NCBI GenBank assembly: GCA_020636095.1
Contig: JACJYN010000004.1
Span: forward strand, 1,087,604-1,151,603
DNA: 64,000 nt
Direction: 5' to 3'
Source: Lewinellaceae bacterium
Lineage (GTDB): Bacteria > Bacteroidota > Bacteroidia > Chitinophagales > Saprospiraceae
Shown here piece after piece: positions 25,973 through 35,211 of the stretch (its first letter is position 1; every line of letters begins with the position of its first letter). The notes under the pieces were generated by a model, which saw nothing but the letters and a program-made list of their open reading frames with translations, searched no databases and was not told where the DNA came from. Made by a program: the position numbers and the translations under genes.

Positions 25973-26587
25973 TTAGAGCTCCAAAACGCCGGCGCCTTCT
26001 CTCAATATCACCGGCTCGGCGCCGGTATAATCCACGACGGTCGAAGGCATATTGCCGCCAACGCCGCCATCGATGACCAGGTCCACCAGTTTTTTATAGT
26101 CTTCGTAAATATCGATGGGATCGGTAAAGTATTCCAGTATTTCGTCGTCAGACTTCAGGGAGGCGGTCAGAATGGGACGGCCCAGTGCTTCAATAATGGC
26201 CATGCAAATGTTGTTGTCCGGTATCCGGATTCCGATGGTCCGCTTACGGTTTTTAAACATCTTTGGCACCTGGTTATTGGAGTTGAGCACAAAGGTAAAT
26301 GGCCCGGGCAGGTGTTTTTTCATGAGGCGAAAGACCTGGTTGTCGATCTGTTGAGAATAATCGGAGACCTGGCTGATATCCCGGCAAATTAGAGACAGGT
26401 GGGCTTTGTTGGGGTCCAGCCCGCGCAATTTACAGATTCGGTCTACCGCCTTGTTATCGTTGATATCACAGCCCAGGGCGTAAACGGTATCGGTGGGATA
26501 AATGATGACGCCTCCGCTTTCCAGTGTGTCCACAGCGCTGCGGATTTTTCTTCCTTCCGGATTGTCAGGGTTGATCTTTAGTAACAT
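25973..26587 (-). CDS. L-threonylcarbamoyladenylate synthase family protein (TsaC/YciO-like)
   Basis: 204 residues from MLLKINPDNPEGRKIRSAVD at 26587, the usual start; the 26611 frame adds an unrelated leader. The Sua5/YrdC/YciO core is clear: GGVIIYPTDTVYALGCDI, ICKLRGLDPNKAHLSLICRD, RLMKKHLPGPFTFVL and RTIGIRIPDN. Position KLRGLDPNK differs from the KxR(x)2xxK of true TsaC, so the YciO branch is likelier. TsaC makes the threonylcarbamoyl-AMP used for t6A in tRNA; YciO's role is less certain. Downstream of the MoxR ATPase but separated by a terminator-like hairpin. Confidence 0.85.
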   Translation of the reverse strand: MLLKINPDNPEGRKIRSAVDTLESGGVIIYPTDTVYALGCDINDNKAVDRICKLRGLDPNKAHLSLICRDISQVSDYSQQIDNQVFRLMKKHLPGPFTFVLNSNNQVPKMFKNRKRTIGIRIPDNNICMAIIEALGRPILTASLKSDDEILEYFTDPIDIYEDYKKLVDLVIDGGVGGNMPSTVVDYTGAEPVILREGAGVLEL

Positions 26588-26609
26588 ACAAGTTGGATTT
26601 TCTGTAAAC

Positions 26610-26649
26610 AAAAACGGGAAGCATCCCGCCCAAGGCCAGATGCTTCCCG
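26610..26649 (-). terminator. Rho-independent terminator-like hairpin after the MoxR ATPase gene
   Basis: CGGGAAGCATC (26615-26625) and GATGCTTCCCG (26639-26649) are perfect 11-bp complements. On the minus strand the stem is followed by GTTTTTG. It is 28 bp upstream of the TsaC-like start, so it could also be a leader hairpin for that gene. Confidence 0.6.
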
Positions 26650-26668
26650 TAAAAGTAAGGAAAACTTA

Positions 26669-26932
26669 GGGGCCGGAGAAAAATAAGTTCCTCGTTTCAG
26701 GCTTTTGATGGCATACGACTCAGAATGCTATCTTCCTTCTCCGCCTTGTCTCATAAATTCCATCCCAAAACAAGCAACTTAATTCAAGTAAGGGAGAAAA
26801 TAAGTCCTTCAGGCGATATTTCCCAGGCAAGGCGCGGGGAGGACGCATAGCCGAGCTACGCAACCGATCCCGCAACGAAGCCTGGCGGAAAAATAGCCGT
26901 ATCAAATGGGGAAGTTATTCTTCTCCGGGCCC
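26669..26932. repeat. Long imperfect palindrome with conserved core (P1, possibly two nested copies)
   Basis: Left arm 26669-26691 (starts GGGGCCGGAGAA) pairs with right arm 26908-26932 (ends TTCTCCGGGCCC). A second left-arm-like stretch near 26789 (GGGAGAAAATAAGTCC) also pairs with the right arm. On the minus strand the interior near 26840 reads GCGTAGCTCGGCTATGCG followed by CGCGCCTTGCCTGGG, the core shared with the elements at 28460, 28715 and 35563. A weaker core (GACTCAGAATGCTATC, CGCCTTG) lies near 26725. It fills the gap between two minus-strand genes. Confidence 0.7.
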
Positions 26933-26943
26933 TTATTCTTCCA

Positions 26944-28425
26944 TCAATTATCGAATTCATCATCGTCAAAAAGGTCGTCACCCAGCATATTGGCGAGCAG
27001 GTCGCGGAAGGCAAAGCTGGACTCCAGCACTTCTTTGTTGATGATATTCAGTTCGGCCAGGCCGTGCAGCGCCAGTTCCATATAAGTATAGGCGTCATCG
27101 CCTTTGACGTCGAGCTTGCTTTCCACCAGTTTGCGCAGGCCGGCTACTTTGTCGAGTGCTTTTTGGAAGTCCTTCTCATTAGAATCATTGAGCAGGTCCA
27201 GGTCATTGCCTCCGGAGAACCAGGCGCGAATGGTTCCGTAGGGGTCCCGCTCCACGCCTTTCTTGAGTTTGTCCGGATTGGGGAAATGGTCGAGGAAGGC
27301 CTTTTTGACAGCTCTGCCCAGCAGGGAGATGGCGACCTGGTAAGGCCCTTCCTGTTCGCCTTCATAAACCAGCTCCACTTTACCGGTAACGGAAGGTACG
27401 ACTCCCCAGAAGTCGATGATGCGGGCGCGCGCCTTTTTTTCTTTGTTGATCAGCATGCGGCGCTCAGCGGTGCTGACCAGGTTTTCGTAGCCGGAGATGG
27501 TCAGGCGGGCGGATACGCCGCTCTTTTCATCGATGAACTCGCTTTCCCTGGCTTCAAATGCTATTTGTTCCAGCAATACCTGTAACAGGTCGGGCACTTC
27601 GATGGCGGAGCGCTGTTCTTCCGCCAGTTTGGCTTCCTGCATGGTAATCTGCCGGGCTATATCGATCGTCTTGGGGTAATGGGTCAGTATCTGGCTTTCA
27701 ATCCGGTCTTTCAGCGGCGTGATGATGCTGCCCCGGTTGGTATAATCTTCCGGGTTGGCGGTAAAGACGAATTGTATATCGAGCGGCAGGCGCAACTTAA
27801 ACCCACGGATCTGTATATCTCCTTCCTGCAGGATATTAAAAAGCGAAACCTGAATACGAGGTTGTAAGTCGGGCAATTCGTTGATCACAAAGATGCTGCG
27901 GTGGGCGCGGGGCACCAGGCCGAAGTGGATCACGCGCTCGTCGGAATAGGGCAATTTGAGCGTGGCTGCCTTGATAGGGTCCACATCGCCGATCAGGTCG
28001 GCGACGCTCACATCCGGCGTGGCCAGTTTTTCCACATAACGGGTATTGCGATGGATCCATTCGATGGGCGTATCGTCCCCTTTCTCGGCGATCAGGTCGT
28101 GTGCATAGCGGGAGATCGGATTGAGCGGGTCATCATTGAGCTCGCTGCCGGCAACGATGGGCGCGTATTCATCCATCAGCGCCACCAGCATGCGGGCAAT
28201 ACGGGTCTTGGCCTGTCCTCTGAGGCCCAGCAGTAGTATATTGTGCCGGGAGAGCACCGCCCTTTCAATATCCGGAAGGACCGTATCATCAAAACCTAAG
28301 ACCCCTTCGAATATCTTCTCCTTTGCCTGCAGCTTTTTAATGAGGTTGGTGCGCAATTCCTCCTTGACCGTTCTGGGTTGGTAACCGCTTTTTTTAAGTT
28401 CTCCTAAAGTCTGAATATCCGTCAT
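26944..28425 (-). CDS. MoxR / magnesium-chelatase-like AAA+ ATPase
   Basis: 493 residues. The Walker A is GLRGQAKTR (67-75), and the Walker B region reads IFVINELPDLQPRIQVSLFNILQEG, with Asn where many family members have Asp. Sensor 1 (FVFTANPEDYTNRG) and ITPLKDRIESQI follow. The C-terminal 200 residues are helical. This is the type annotated as BchI/ChlI-like or 'magnesium chelatase' in organisms without bacteriochlorophyll. Such ATPases normally act with a vWA-domain protein that is often encoded next door; none is present within 10 kb here. A cytosolic unfoldase or activator function is inferred. Confidence 0.85.
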   Translation of the reverse strand: MTDIQTLGELKKSGYQPRTVKEELRTNLIKKLQAKEKIFEGVLGFDDTVLPDIERAVLSRHNILLLGLRGQAKTRIARMLVALMDEYAPIVAGSELNDDPLNPISRYAHDLIAEKGDDTPIEWIHRNTRYVEKLATPDVSVADLIGDVDPIKAATLKLPYSDERVIHFGLVPRAHRSIFVINELPDLQPRIQVSLFNILQEGDIQIRGFKLRLPLDIQFVFTANPEDYTNRGSIITPLKDRIESQILTHYPKTIDIARQITMQEAKLAEEQRSAIEVPDLLQVLLEQIAFEARESEFIDEKSGVSARLTISGYENLVSTAERRMLINKEKKARARIIDFWGVVPSVTGKVELVYEGEQEGPYQVAISLLGRAVKKAFLDHFPNPDKLKKGVERDPYGTIRAWFSGGNDLDLLNDSNEKDFQKALDKVAGLRKLVESKLDVKGDDAYTYMELALHGLAELNIINKEVLESSFAFRDLLANMLGDDLFDDDEFDN

Positions 28426-28459
28426 TCCTTATATCCGGTTTTGTTCTGCTTTATTATAT

Positions 28460-28616
28460 ACTCCCCTCGGCCACCAGAAGTGATTTTTGTCGCTTTCTTT
28501 TTCCGTCCTGCTTCGTTGAAAAGCCTCGCTATAGCTTAGGCTATGTCTACGTTTTTCGCCTCGCAGGCCGAAAAAATAAATTTGTCAAAATTTCACCTCT
28601 GGTAACCGAGGGGAGT
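28460..28616. repeat. Long imperfect palindrome with conserved core (P2)
   Basis: Left arm starts ACTCCCCTCGG (28460) and continues through CCACCAGAAGTGA; the right arm 28593-28616 is its complement with 3 mismatches in 24. The core around 28534-28545 is TAGCTTAGGCTATG, flanked by CTTCGTTG and CGCCTCGCAGG. It lies just upstream of the MoxR start. Confidence 0.75.
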
Positions 28617-28714
28617 TTAGTAAATCAATGAAACGCATAAGAGTGGATTTGGTTGATAAAGTTAGAGGAGGGAATGAGGGAATGATGTAGTGAGTGGCTT
28701 TAAAGGCTACCGTT

Positions 28715-28880
28715 CTAGTGTGCCGGGAACGAAATTCTTAACCAATTCTTCGGGCTCTTTTTCGCCCATGCTGCGTTGCTCCTTCCTTCCGTAGCTTAGG
28801 CTATGGTCGGTCGTCGCGCCTTGCCTGGCCAAAAAACAGCCTCAAATTATTGATCAACAACTTCGTTCCCGGCGCACTAG
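28715..28880. repeat. Long imperfect palindrome with conserved core (P3)
   Basis: Left arm CTAGTGTGCCGGGAACGAAA (28715 on) pairs with the right arm 28859-28880 with 2 mismatches in 22. The interior has CTGCGTTG, then CCGTAGCTTAGGCTATGG, then CGCGCCTTGCCTGG. P2, P3 and the copy of the 40-bp repeat take up most of the 755-base gap 28426-29180, which has no gene. Confidence 0.75.
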
Positions 28881-29014
28881 TGTAGGACAGAAGTCGGAAG
28901 TCGGACACGAGCGAAGCGACTGACGGAGTAAAGCGGGAGTCGGAATGGCACCAAGCCTTCCGCAACTTCCTGGCCATCAAAAGTGTCCAACGCTAGACTG
29001 GTAGCCGCTCCCAA

Positions 29015-29054
29015 AAAAACGCCTCTTGATTTTCAGGAACTTGCGAACGGCGAA
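29015..29054 (-). repeat. 40-bp dispersed repeat, copy 2
   Basis: Exact inverse copy of 23105-23144. A GTGTCCAAC-TAGACTGG block precedes it at 28984, matching a similar block at 23241. Confidence 0.7.
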
Positions 29055-29180
29055 CAGCGAATTGCGAACACTCCCATGATTTGGGCAAGGAATCGCCCCA
29101 ATTTTCACTGGAAATATTCAAAAATCCAAGGCTTAAGGCTTACTTTTAGGCACTATACATACATCCAAAAAACTTAAACG

Positions 29181-29900
29181 ATGACCAAGAACATTTTTCT
29201 TTTGCTGGCGGCCTGTTCCTTTTTGCTGACCAGTTGTATTGAGACCCTGGAGGAAATTTACATGAACAAGGATGGCTCTGGCAAATACAATGTCACTTTT
29301 GATATGAGCGAGTTCTTCAGCAACCCCATGATGAAAAGCATGATCGAAGAGGCGGCCAAAGAAGAAGGAGAGGCATCCGGTTTCGACCTGGGAGAAACGG
29401 ATACCCTGATCCACCTGGGAGACAGCGGGCTGGCGGAAGGGGTAATGAAAAATGCAGTCATGCGGATGACCATGAGCGACTCGCTCGGGAAATTCCTGGT
29501 CAACATGAGCTTCCCTTTTGAAAATGTGGGGCAGATCGACGAATTTTTCCAGAAGCTCAGCGAGCAGGGCGCCGGGGCGGATGCCGGTATGATGGGCGGC
29601 ATGGGCAGCCTGCTGATGCCGGGCGGCAAATTTGCCTTTCAAAAGAAAAGGCTCACCCGTATGAAAAACGATCAGGAAGGCGCCAGTGAGCTTTTTGCCG
29701 GAGAAGATGGCGAGTTTATGAAAATGTTCTTCAGCGGAGGGACCCACACCACTGTTTACCACCTGCCTGGTAAGGTAAAAAAGACAACCATCGAAGGTGC
29801 GGAAGTCGATGGCAATACCGTAACCGTCGAGCGCCCGCTGATGGACCTGATGGAAGGCAAGGTGGGGCTGGAAGGGGAAATACGGTTTAAGAACAAATAA
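29181..29900 (+). CDS. Lipoprotein of unknown function
   Basis: 239 residues. The N-terminus MTKNIFLLLAACSFLLTSC is a lipoprotein signal with Cys19, so outer- or inner-membrane anchoring is expected. The mature part begins IETLEEIYMNKDGSGKYNVTFDMSEF, a pattern of lipoproteins in which a short beta domain follows the anchor, and later has LNRK-type strands (NTVTVERPLMDLMEGKVG). The middle is Met/Gly-rich (GADAGMMGGMGSLLMPGGK). No known domain. The next gene begins 4 bp after its stop, so the two are co-transcribed. Confidence 0.7.
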   Translation: MTKNIFLLLAACSFLLTSCIETLEEIYMNKDGSGKYNVTFDMSEFFSNPMMKSMIEEAAKEEGEASGFDLGETDTLIHLGDSGLAEGVMKNAVMRMTMSDSLGKFLVNMSFPFENVGQIDEFFQKLSEQGAGADAGMMGGMGSLLMPGGKFAFQKKRLTRMKNDQEGASELFAGEDGEFMKMFFSGGTHTTVYHLPGKVKKTTIEGAEVDGNTVTVERPLMDLMEGKVGLEGEIRFKNK

Positions 29901-29904
29901 AGCT

Positions 29905-30330
29905 ATGATCGATAAATTCAAGAAAGCTATTCAGGATGCCTCGGACGTGCTCCGGGAGCAAGCCGCCACCCTCGGGGAGGGCGCTAAGGAAAAGACCTAC
30001 CAGCTGATCGAAGAATGGCTGCAGATCTTTCCCAAGCTAGAGGTCTACGGGCTGGAGATCACCAGCTTTTCCCTGTCGGTTGCCCTCAGCCCCGCGCTGG
30101 AAGTGGAGCTGCTAGGGAAGCATGAGAAATTCTCCAAAGAACGCCTGGATGAGATCATCTACGAATCCCGCAGGAGCCCGGCGCTGACGTCCGTTTTCAC
30201 GACGATCCGCACCACCTACAACCTGCACCGCCGCACTTACGCCAACCTCAACGACCCGCTGGTGGTCAAGATCCGAATCCGCCTGTCGCCGGAGATCAAG
30301 GTGTATATTGGGAAGCCGGTTATTGAGTAA
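29905..30330 (+). CDS. Hypothetical protein, co-transcribed with the lipoprotein
   Basis: 141 residues starting 4 bp after the lipoprotein stop. No signal peptide. The first 45 residues are helical and charged (KKAIQDASDVLREQAATLGEGAKEKTYQLIEEW). The rest, from LEVYGLEITSFSLSVALSPALEVELLG, is predicted beta-rich with a repeated vertical hydrophobic pattern. No domain recognised. It may act with the upstream lipoprotein, but this is context only. Confidence 0.65.
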   Translation: MIDKFKKAIQDASDVLREQAATLGEGAKEKTYQLIEEWLQIFPKLEVYGLEITSFSLSVALSPALEVELLGKHEKFSKERLDEIIYESRRSPALTSVFTTIRTTYNLHRRTYANLNDPLVVKIRIRLSPEIKVYIGKPVIE

Positions 30331-30340
30331 TTGAAGGAAA

Positions 30341-30432
30341 GCCGAAGTCAGCTGACAACTTCCCGTTGTCTGTTGACTTCGGCCCGGCAAGGCAAGGAAA
30401 ACTCGGACGCCAATAGAAAATTGGCGCCCGAG
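30341..30432. terminator. Double hairpin in convergent gap (bidirectional terminator)
   Basis: Two hairpins between convergent genes. The first has arms 30341-30359 and 30365-30383 (GCCGAAGTCA... / ...TGACTTCGGC, 17 of 19 pairs). The second has arms CTCGGACGCCAAT (30402 on) and ATTGGCGCCCGAG (to 30432). T-runs are weak. Confidence 0.5.
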
Positions 30433-30435
30433 AAC

Positions 30436-31992
30436 CTACCGCTTTACAAACCCCTCCACCCCCACAACCTTCCCATTCCTTAGGCACTGCAAATAATACA
30501 CCCCGCCCGGCAGCTCCCCCAACTCCACCAGCAGCGTCACCTCGGAGAGGTGGGTACTAAAACGCCGCCACTCCCGACCCTGCGCATCCAGAATGCGGAA
30601 GGCATACTCCGCACTTTCCTCAGCGGAGAAATACAGCTGTAGCTGTTCACCTACCGGATTGGGGTAGAGCAGCAGGTTTACCTTGGCATCGCCTCCCGTT
30701 TGTGGTTCTTCTACTGAATTGACCAACTCACACCCCGGAACCAGGCAGCCATACTCATCCACCTTGAGCAGCCAGCCCTGCTGCCGGGGGGCATTGACCG
30801 TATCCCGCACTTCGCCTACCATGATGAAGCCGCCGTCGGGGGCTTGAGCCAGGTCATTGATGTAGTGGCTGGGGCCCTGGCCGGCGATGTGCTGGTAATA
30901 ACGTTTCCAGAGTAATTCTCCTTCCGGTGATATTTTGGCCAGCACCCCGCTGAAAAACCAGTTTTCCGGCGTCCGGGCGATCAAGTTGCCGGCAACGGCG
31001 TAGCCGCTGCCGTCTTGTAATTCTATTCCAGAAGTAAGCTGGTTGTTAGGAGAAATTGCCGGCAATGAATCCCTTATTAAAATACCCCATTCCACCTGCC
31101 GGTTGGAGTCCAGCTTGAAGGCGTAGTTGTGCCAGCGCATCTGGCTGAATCCAGGGCCAGCAGGTACTTCTACTCCATTTCCTGACACCACAAATAAGCC
31201 ACCATCTGAAGCTTCTACTAATCCGGAGACAAAACTATGAAGTTCATTAATAGGACTAAGATATTCCCAAAGTTTTTCTCCAGAAGCTGAAACCCCCATT
31301 ACAAAATCTCTAAAAATGTAATTCTGGACCGCTATATGACTATTATTTCTTGATCCTGAAACCGCAAAAGCACCTCTATAAGGAATGATGCACTTGGCAA
31401 TGTCATTAGTACTTGAAATGCCAAAAATTTTTGACCATTCCAGGTTACCCAAATTGTCCAAACGAGAAACCCTTATTTCTGTATGCTTTATTTCATCAGG
31501 CTTACTATCCGTACTTAGTATGAGAAATCCACCATCCTCCAAAGTAAGAATATCCTCTCCTCTAATGAAAAGTGTATCATTGTAATAATTTGGAAATAGC
31601 TTGGTAAAAAGCGAATCTCCTGATGAATCATACTTAATCATTAACCCTTTTAACCTAGAGTCTTTTACACTAGTACCAAATGCGGCGAAACCCCCATCAG
31701 GGCATTGTGCCAGGTTACCTCGCCATATTTCATAAGTACGTATTGAATCTACAATTACCTTTTGTATTAACACCTCTCCTTCCAAACTAAATTTTATAAA
31801 AATATTGCCTTCATAGAAAGGTGCTATTGAATCTACCATTACTCCTATAGCATAAACACAACTATCTGTAGAAACTACACCTGTTAAAACAAGAGCTGGA
31901 TAACCAAAATGAAATCGATAATCAAAAGTACTTTGGCTAATCAAAGGATTAAGTACTAAAAACCACACCAAAAACGCATAAACTATTTTCAT
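30436..31992 (-). CDS. T9SS type A sorting-domain protein with propeller-like repeats
   Basis: 518 residues from MKIVYAFLVWFLVLNPLISQ at 31992, a clear signal peptide; the start at 32004 adds MFID. The body has repeated strands of the form GGFAAFGTSVKDSRLKG, GGFLILSTDSKP, GGLFVVSGNG and GGFIMVGEVRD, as in beta-propeller or quinoprotein-like delta-60 repeat proteins. The last 80 residues (LLLYPNPVGEQLQLYF ... ELPGGVYYLQCLRNGKVVGVEGFVKR) are a T9SS type A sorting domain. It is secreted or attached to the surface. It is the gene downstream of the M43 protease on the same strand. The middle of the gene is AT-rich compared with its ends. Confidence 0.8.
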   Translation of the reverse strand: MKIVYAFLVWFLVLNPLISQSTFDYRFHFGYPALVLTGVVSTDSCVYAIGVMVDSIAPFYEGNIFIKFSLEGEVLIQKVIVDSIRTYEIWRGNLAQCPDGGFAAFGTSVKDSRLKGLMIKYDSSGDSLFTKLFPNYYNDTLFIRGEDILTLEDGGFLILSTDSKPDEIKHTEIRVSRLDNLGNLEWSKIFGISSTNDIAKCIIPYRGAFAVSGSRNNSHIAVQNYIFRDFVMGVSASGEKLWEYLSPINELHSFVSGLVEASDGGLFVVSGNGVEVPAGPGFSQMRWHNYAFKLDSNRQVEWGILIRDSLPAISPNNQLTSGIELQDGSGYAVAGNLIARTPENWFFSGVLAKISPEGELLWKRYYQHIAGQGPSHYINDLAQAPDGGFIMVGEVRDTVNAPRQQGWLLKVDEYGCLVPGCELVNSVEEPQTGGDAKVNLLLYPNPVGEQLQLYFSAEESAEYAFRILDAQGREWRRFSTHLSEVTLLVELGELPGGVYYLQCLRNGKVVGVEGFVKR

Positions 31993-32007
31993 ATCAATAA
32001 ACACTGT

Positions 32008-32041
32008 ACGAGGGAAGTTAAATTAACTTCTCTTCCCTCGT
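32008..32041. terminator. Intergenic hairpin between two T9SS cargo genes
   Basis: ACGAGGGAAG (32008-32017) and CTTCCCTCGT (32032-32041) are perfect complements around a 14-base loop. It lies 12 bp after the M43 protease stop and 15 bp before the next start. No T-run follows on the minus strand, so it could be an mRNA stabiliser or a weak terminator. Confidence 0.5.
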
Positions 32042-32053
32042 ATTGTTAAATCG

Positions 32054-35000
32054 CTAATGTATAAACATTATTTTACCTGTAGCCCTAATACGGTTATCCA
32101 TCAGCAATTGATAATAATAGATACCATCCGGTAGATTCGTAACACTATAATCCATGTAGCCAGCCTGCGGTATAAGAGGAATATCTGCAATTGGCTGCCC
32201 CATCAGGTTGAACAAGCGTATCGAAGCCTTAGCTTTTCTGGGTAAAGCATATCTAAAGGTAACCTCCGTTTTTGTGGGGTTGGGGAAGGCTTGAATAAAA
32301 ACAGGGGGTGTCTCTATCACGGAAGAGGTGCTTGTTAAGCGCGCCTCATAAGGTACAGGCAAGTCGTGATTAGGTTCCATTTCAACATCATAAGCATAAT
32401 CCAGCAGGCTTTTTGCCTGCAAGCCCGCCAAGCCAGGTTGTTGAGCAATATCAGAAAGGGAATCTACTGCCAGGCTATCCATTTGCAGTATATCGGCCTG
32501 GCTTTCCAGCAACTGAAACAAGCTCTGCTTATTGCTGTGCGCTACTTGCTGCTCATGGGAAAGTTGAAAGAACACAGGGATAGAGTCCAGGGCGGCTTGT
32601 GCAGCCTCCGTTTGCCCGGTTTGGAATAAAATATCTGCTTTCAGATACGCCGCATGCAGGCTGCCTTTGTGATCCAACCAGGCCAGCACACTATCGGCCT
32701 GGTAAGCGGCCGTGTCCAGTAAAAAATAGGCCAGCACCAGGTCGGCTGCTCGGTGTTTGTCGGCATAGGCCGCGGAAACAGAGGCTTCCAGCCCGGAGCG
32801 GGCCGTTTGGGTACCGGCCGCAGCCCGCACCGTATCCAGTTCCGAAACATTCAGGCTGGAATTTTCCTCCAGGTAGCCAAGGAAGCTTCCCTTTCGAACC
32901 GCATCCGGGTTGGCCTCCAGTACGTCCACCTGCATCGCATTGGTGAAAATAGTGGGCCTATCGACTACGGCCTGTAGCACCTGCTGGGAGACATAAGGGG
33001 AGATAGCCAACAAGTCACTGGCCAAAGCCGCGGCCTGCCAGGCCTTGGCTTCGTTTACTTCTTCCACCAGGCCAGGCGTGTCCCCACCGTCCAATGCTGC
33101 TTCGTAAGCTGCTTTGTAGAGTTGGTGCTTGCCTTCGGCTTCGAAAAAGCGTTCTTTTTCCAGGCCGATTTCTTCACCAGGGATCTCGCCCCCCGCATTA
33201 AAGCCTTGACAAGCATTTTCCTCTTCGATACCAATAGCTTCAAGAGTCATTTCGGTATAGTAAGAAGGTGTTTCTTCCAAAGATCCATCATAGTAATAGT
33301 AGTCTATGAAAGTTCCATCATTATTAAAATCGCTGAATGAGTTATTCCCATTTTTTGAGAAAACATTACCAGCAGCTACCCCTGAAACACTTTGCTGATT
33401 TTCCGTAATCCCACCTCCCTCCTGCACCCAAAAATCGAAAGTGTTGCCGCCCAGGTTCATATTGCATTCATAAACAATGCCGCCCCCTTCCGGGCCTCCT
33501 GCATTATCCCCAATTGCCCCGTTGCCCACATACAATGAGTCAAAATTATTCCCGTAGATCACATTGGCGTTAGTGCTTGCTCCCGTATCCACCACTTTAA
33601 CTCCCACCGTTGAATCCTGGCTGGCAGCCAGGCCCAGGCAGGTATTGTCCACAATTGAAAAGCCGGTGCTGTAATTCACCTGCACCCCTTCCTGAGACAC
33701 CAGGAACGGCGGCAGGTTGGTTACATGGCCGCCGATGAGCAAGGTGCAGCGGGTAATGGTGAAGTGGTTGGCGCCGTCTATGGTAAAACCGCAGTTGACG
33801 AAGCGCCCGTAGTTTTGCCCCCCATATTTGCGGAATTCCGCCGAGCGGGCATTATTGGTGAAGCTGGCGTCGAAGGCCAGCACCAGCCCGCCGGAGGTGG
33901 ATTCCACATCGCCGCCCGCTGCATTGGGGTTGAACGCCACAATGGCCTCGGTGGCGAACTCAACCAGCCCGCCGTCTATATACAGCTTGCCCTGCCCGGT
34001 ATTGGGAACCTGCGTGGCCGTGGCGTCACCCCACACCTCGATGCCTTTCCAGTAGCCGGCGCCGGCTTTCGTCATCACGCCGCCTTCCAGGCGCAGCTCA
34101 GCCCCCGGCTTCACCACAAATTTGACGCCGGAATGCATAGAGGCCACAGAAGTAATGGTAAGCGTGTTCGGCGCTTCGATGTAAACGTCGGTGCACACTT
34201 CGACGGAGTCGTCCCAGGTGGTATTAGCATTGATGACGAGTTTGTCGGATTGCGTTGACTGCATAAACCGGTAATCACGGTCCACAGTATTGTCCAAATT
34301 GTATTGCACAAAATGAATAACCTTCCTCATCCTGGATACCTGGCCAGAGGTGAAGTGCTCGTAACAAGCGGTGTAGTAAGACATATAATTATTGATGTCA
34401 ATGTCCCGAAAGGGGGTCAAGGGGCTAAGGGAGCAGGTATTCGTAATGGAGTCATATACTACTGGCTCCTGGGGTGGCGCCTCTACTTCACCGGCAAACA
34501 ACCAAGGGTCAGTAGGCGTATCCGGCACACAGTCGCCGCATGAATACAAATCCTGTGAAAGAGAATCACAATAATCGACGGGAGAGTCAATTATGTCCTG
34601 ATTTCCCGGCCACCTGATTTTACAAAAGTTTTCGGAGCCTCGAAAAGTATGGTACAGGCCAAAGCAATGTCCTATTTCATGAGTCAATACGCCACTGCCT
34701 GCAAGGCCACCGCGGACGTAAGTTGCAATACTGGGAATACCGCCGGCAATGCCCGTAGGGCTACCAAAATCACTGCCAAAGTATATACTGATTTTATCCG
34801 CCGGGTTATTGTTCGTGCTAATAAGGCCTGAAATTGTAGAACCCGTTAGCGTAGCATTTAAAATTTCAGTGCTATCCAGGTATTCCAAATTGCCGTCAAA
34901 GTCAAAATACATTTTATAGGGGGCAAAAGCTGCTTGTAGTTCGGCAATTACATCTTTAGCATAGTTATCACTTACCCCTCCATTCCCCGTGTCGTCACGG

Positions 35001-35182
35001 ACGATCACTACTCTTAGTTTAAAGGACAACATACATGGATACTCTGGAAAAGTTTCCATGTCTTCACATCCATCTCCAGGCGCCGGAGCTATTCTGCAAA
35101 CCTTTACCTCAGAAACGGCCAGAGTATCAAAGCAAGGGTCAAAAAAGAATTGAGCTTCCAGGTTACCCGTAATAAGCAGCAT
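32054..35182 (-). CDS. M43 pappalysin/cytophagalysin-like metalloprotease with T9SS sorting domain
   Basis: 1042 residues from the first ATG at 35182. The protease domain (about 50-290) has HEIGHCFGLYH at 168-178, the HExxHxxGxxH zinc site, and a Met-turn NNYMSYYTACYEH. Residues about 310-650 look like a right-handed beta-helix (ISG, GNxF and NxI repeats, NANVIYGNNFDSLYVGNG). A helical region follows and then a T9SS type A domain (AFPNPTKTEVTFRYALPRKAKASIRLFNLMG ... GIYYYQLLMDNRIRATGKIMFIH). With the ATG at 35182 the leader is only MLLITGNLEAQ, too short for export. Upstream in-frame codons ARRIC-like hydrophobics suggest that the true 5' end was displaced by an insertion at 35212-35442. Confidence 0.85.
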   Translation of the reverse strand: MLLITGNLEAQFFFDPCFDTLAVSEVKVCRIAPAPGDGCEDMETFPEYPCMLSFKLRVVIVRDDTGNGGVSDNYAKDVIAELQAAFAPYKMYFDFDGNLEYLDSTEILNATLTGSTISGLISTNNNPADKISIYFGSDFGSPTGIAGGIPSIATYVRGGLAGSGVLTHEIGHCFGLYHTFRGSENFCKIRWPGNQDIIDSPVDYCDSLSQDLYSCGDCVPDTPTDPWLFAGEVEAPPQEPVVYDSITNTCSLSPLTPFRDIDINNYMSYYTACYEHFTSGQVSRMRKVIHFVQYNLDNTVDRDYRFMQSTQSDKLVINANTTWDDSVEVCTDVYIEAPNTLTITSVASMHSGVKFVVKPGAELRLEGGVMTKAGAGYWKGIEVWGDATATQVPNTGQGKLYIDGGLVEFATEAIVAFNPNAAGGDVESTSGGLVLAFDASFTNNARSAEFRKYGGQNYGRFVNCGFTIDGANHFTITRCTLLIGGHVTNLPPFLVSQEGVQVNYSTGFSIVDNTCLGLAASQDSTVGVKVVDTGASTNANVIYGNNFDSLYVGNGAIGDNAGGPEGGGIVYECNMNLGGNTFDFWVQEGGGITENQQSVSGVAAGNVFSKNGNNSFSDFNNDGTFIDYYYYDGSLEETPSYYTEMTLEAIGIEEENACQGFNAGGEIPGEEIGLEKERFFEAEGKHQLYKAAYEAALDGGDTPGLVEEVNEAKAWQAAALASDLLAISPYVSQQVLQAVVDRPTIFTNAMQVDVLEANPDAVRKGSFLGYLEENSSLNVSELDTVRAAAGTQTARSGLEASVSAAYADKHRAADLVLAYFLLDTAAYQADSVLAWLDHKGSLHAAYLKADILFQTGQTEAAQAALDSIPVFFQLSHEQQVAHSNKQSLFQLLESQADILQMDSLAVDSLSDIAQQPGLAGLQAKSLLDYAYDVEMEPNHDLPVPYEARLTSTSSVIETPPVFIQAFPNPTKTEVTFRYALPRKAKASIRLFNLMGQPIADIPLIPQAGYMDYSVTNLPDGIYYYQLLMDNRIRATGKIMFIH

Positions 35183-35211
35183 CGCTAAAATGGTGCAGAT
35201 TCTTGTTGCAG

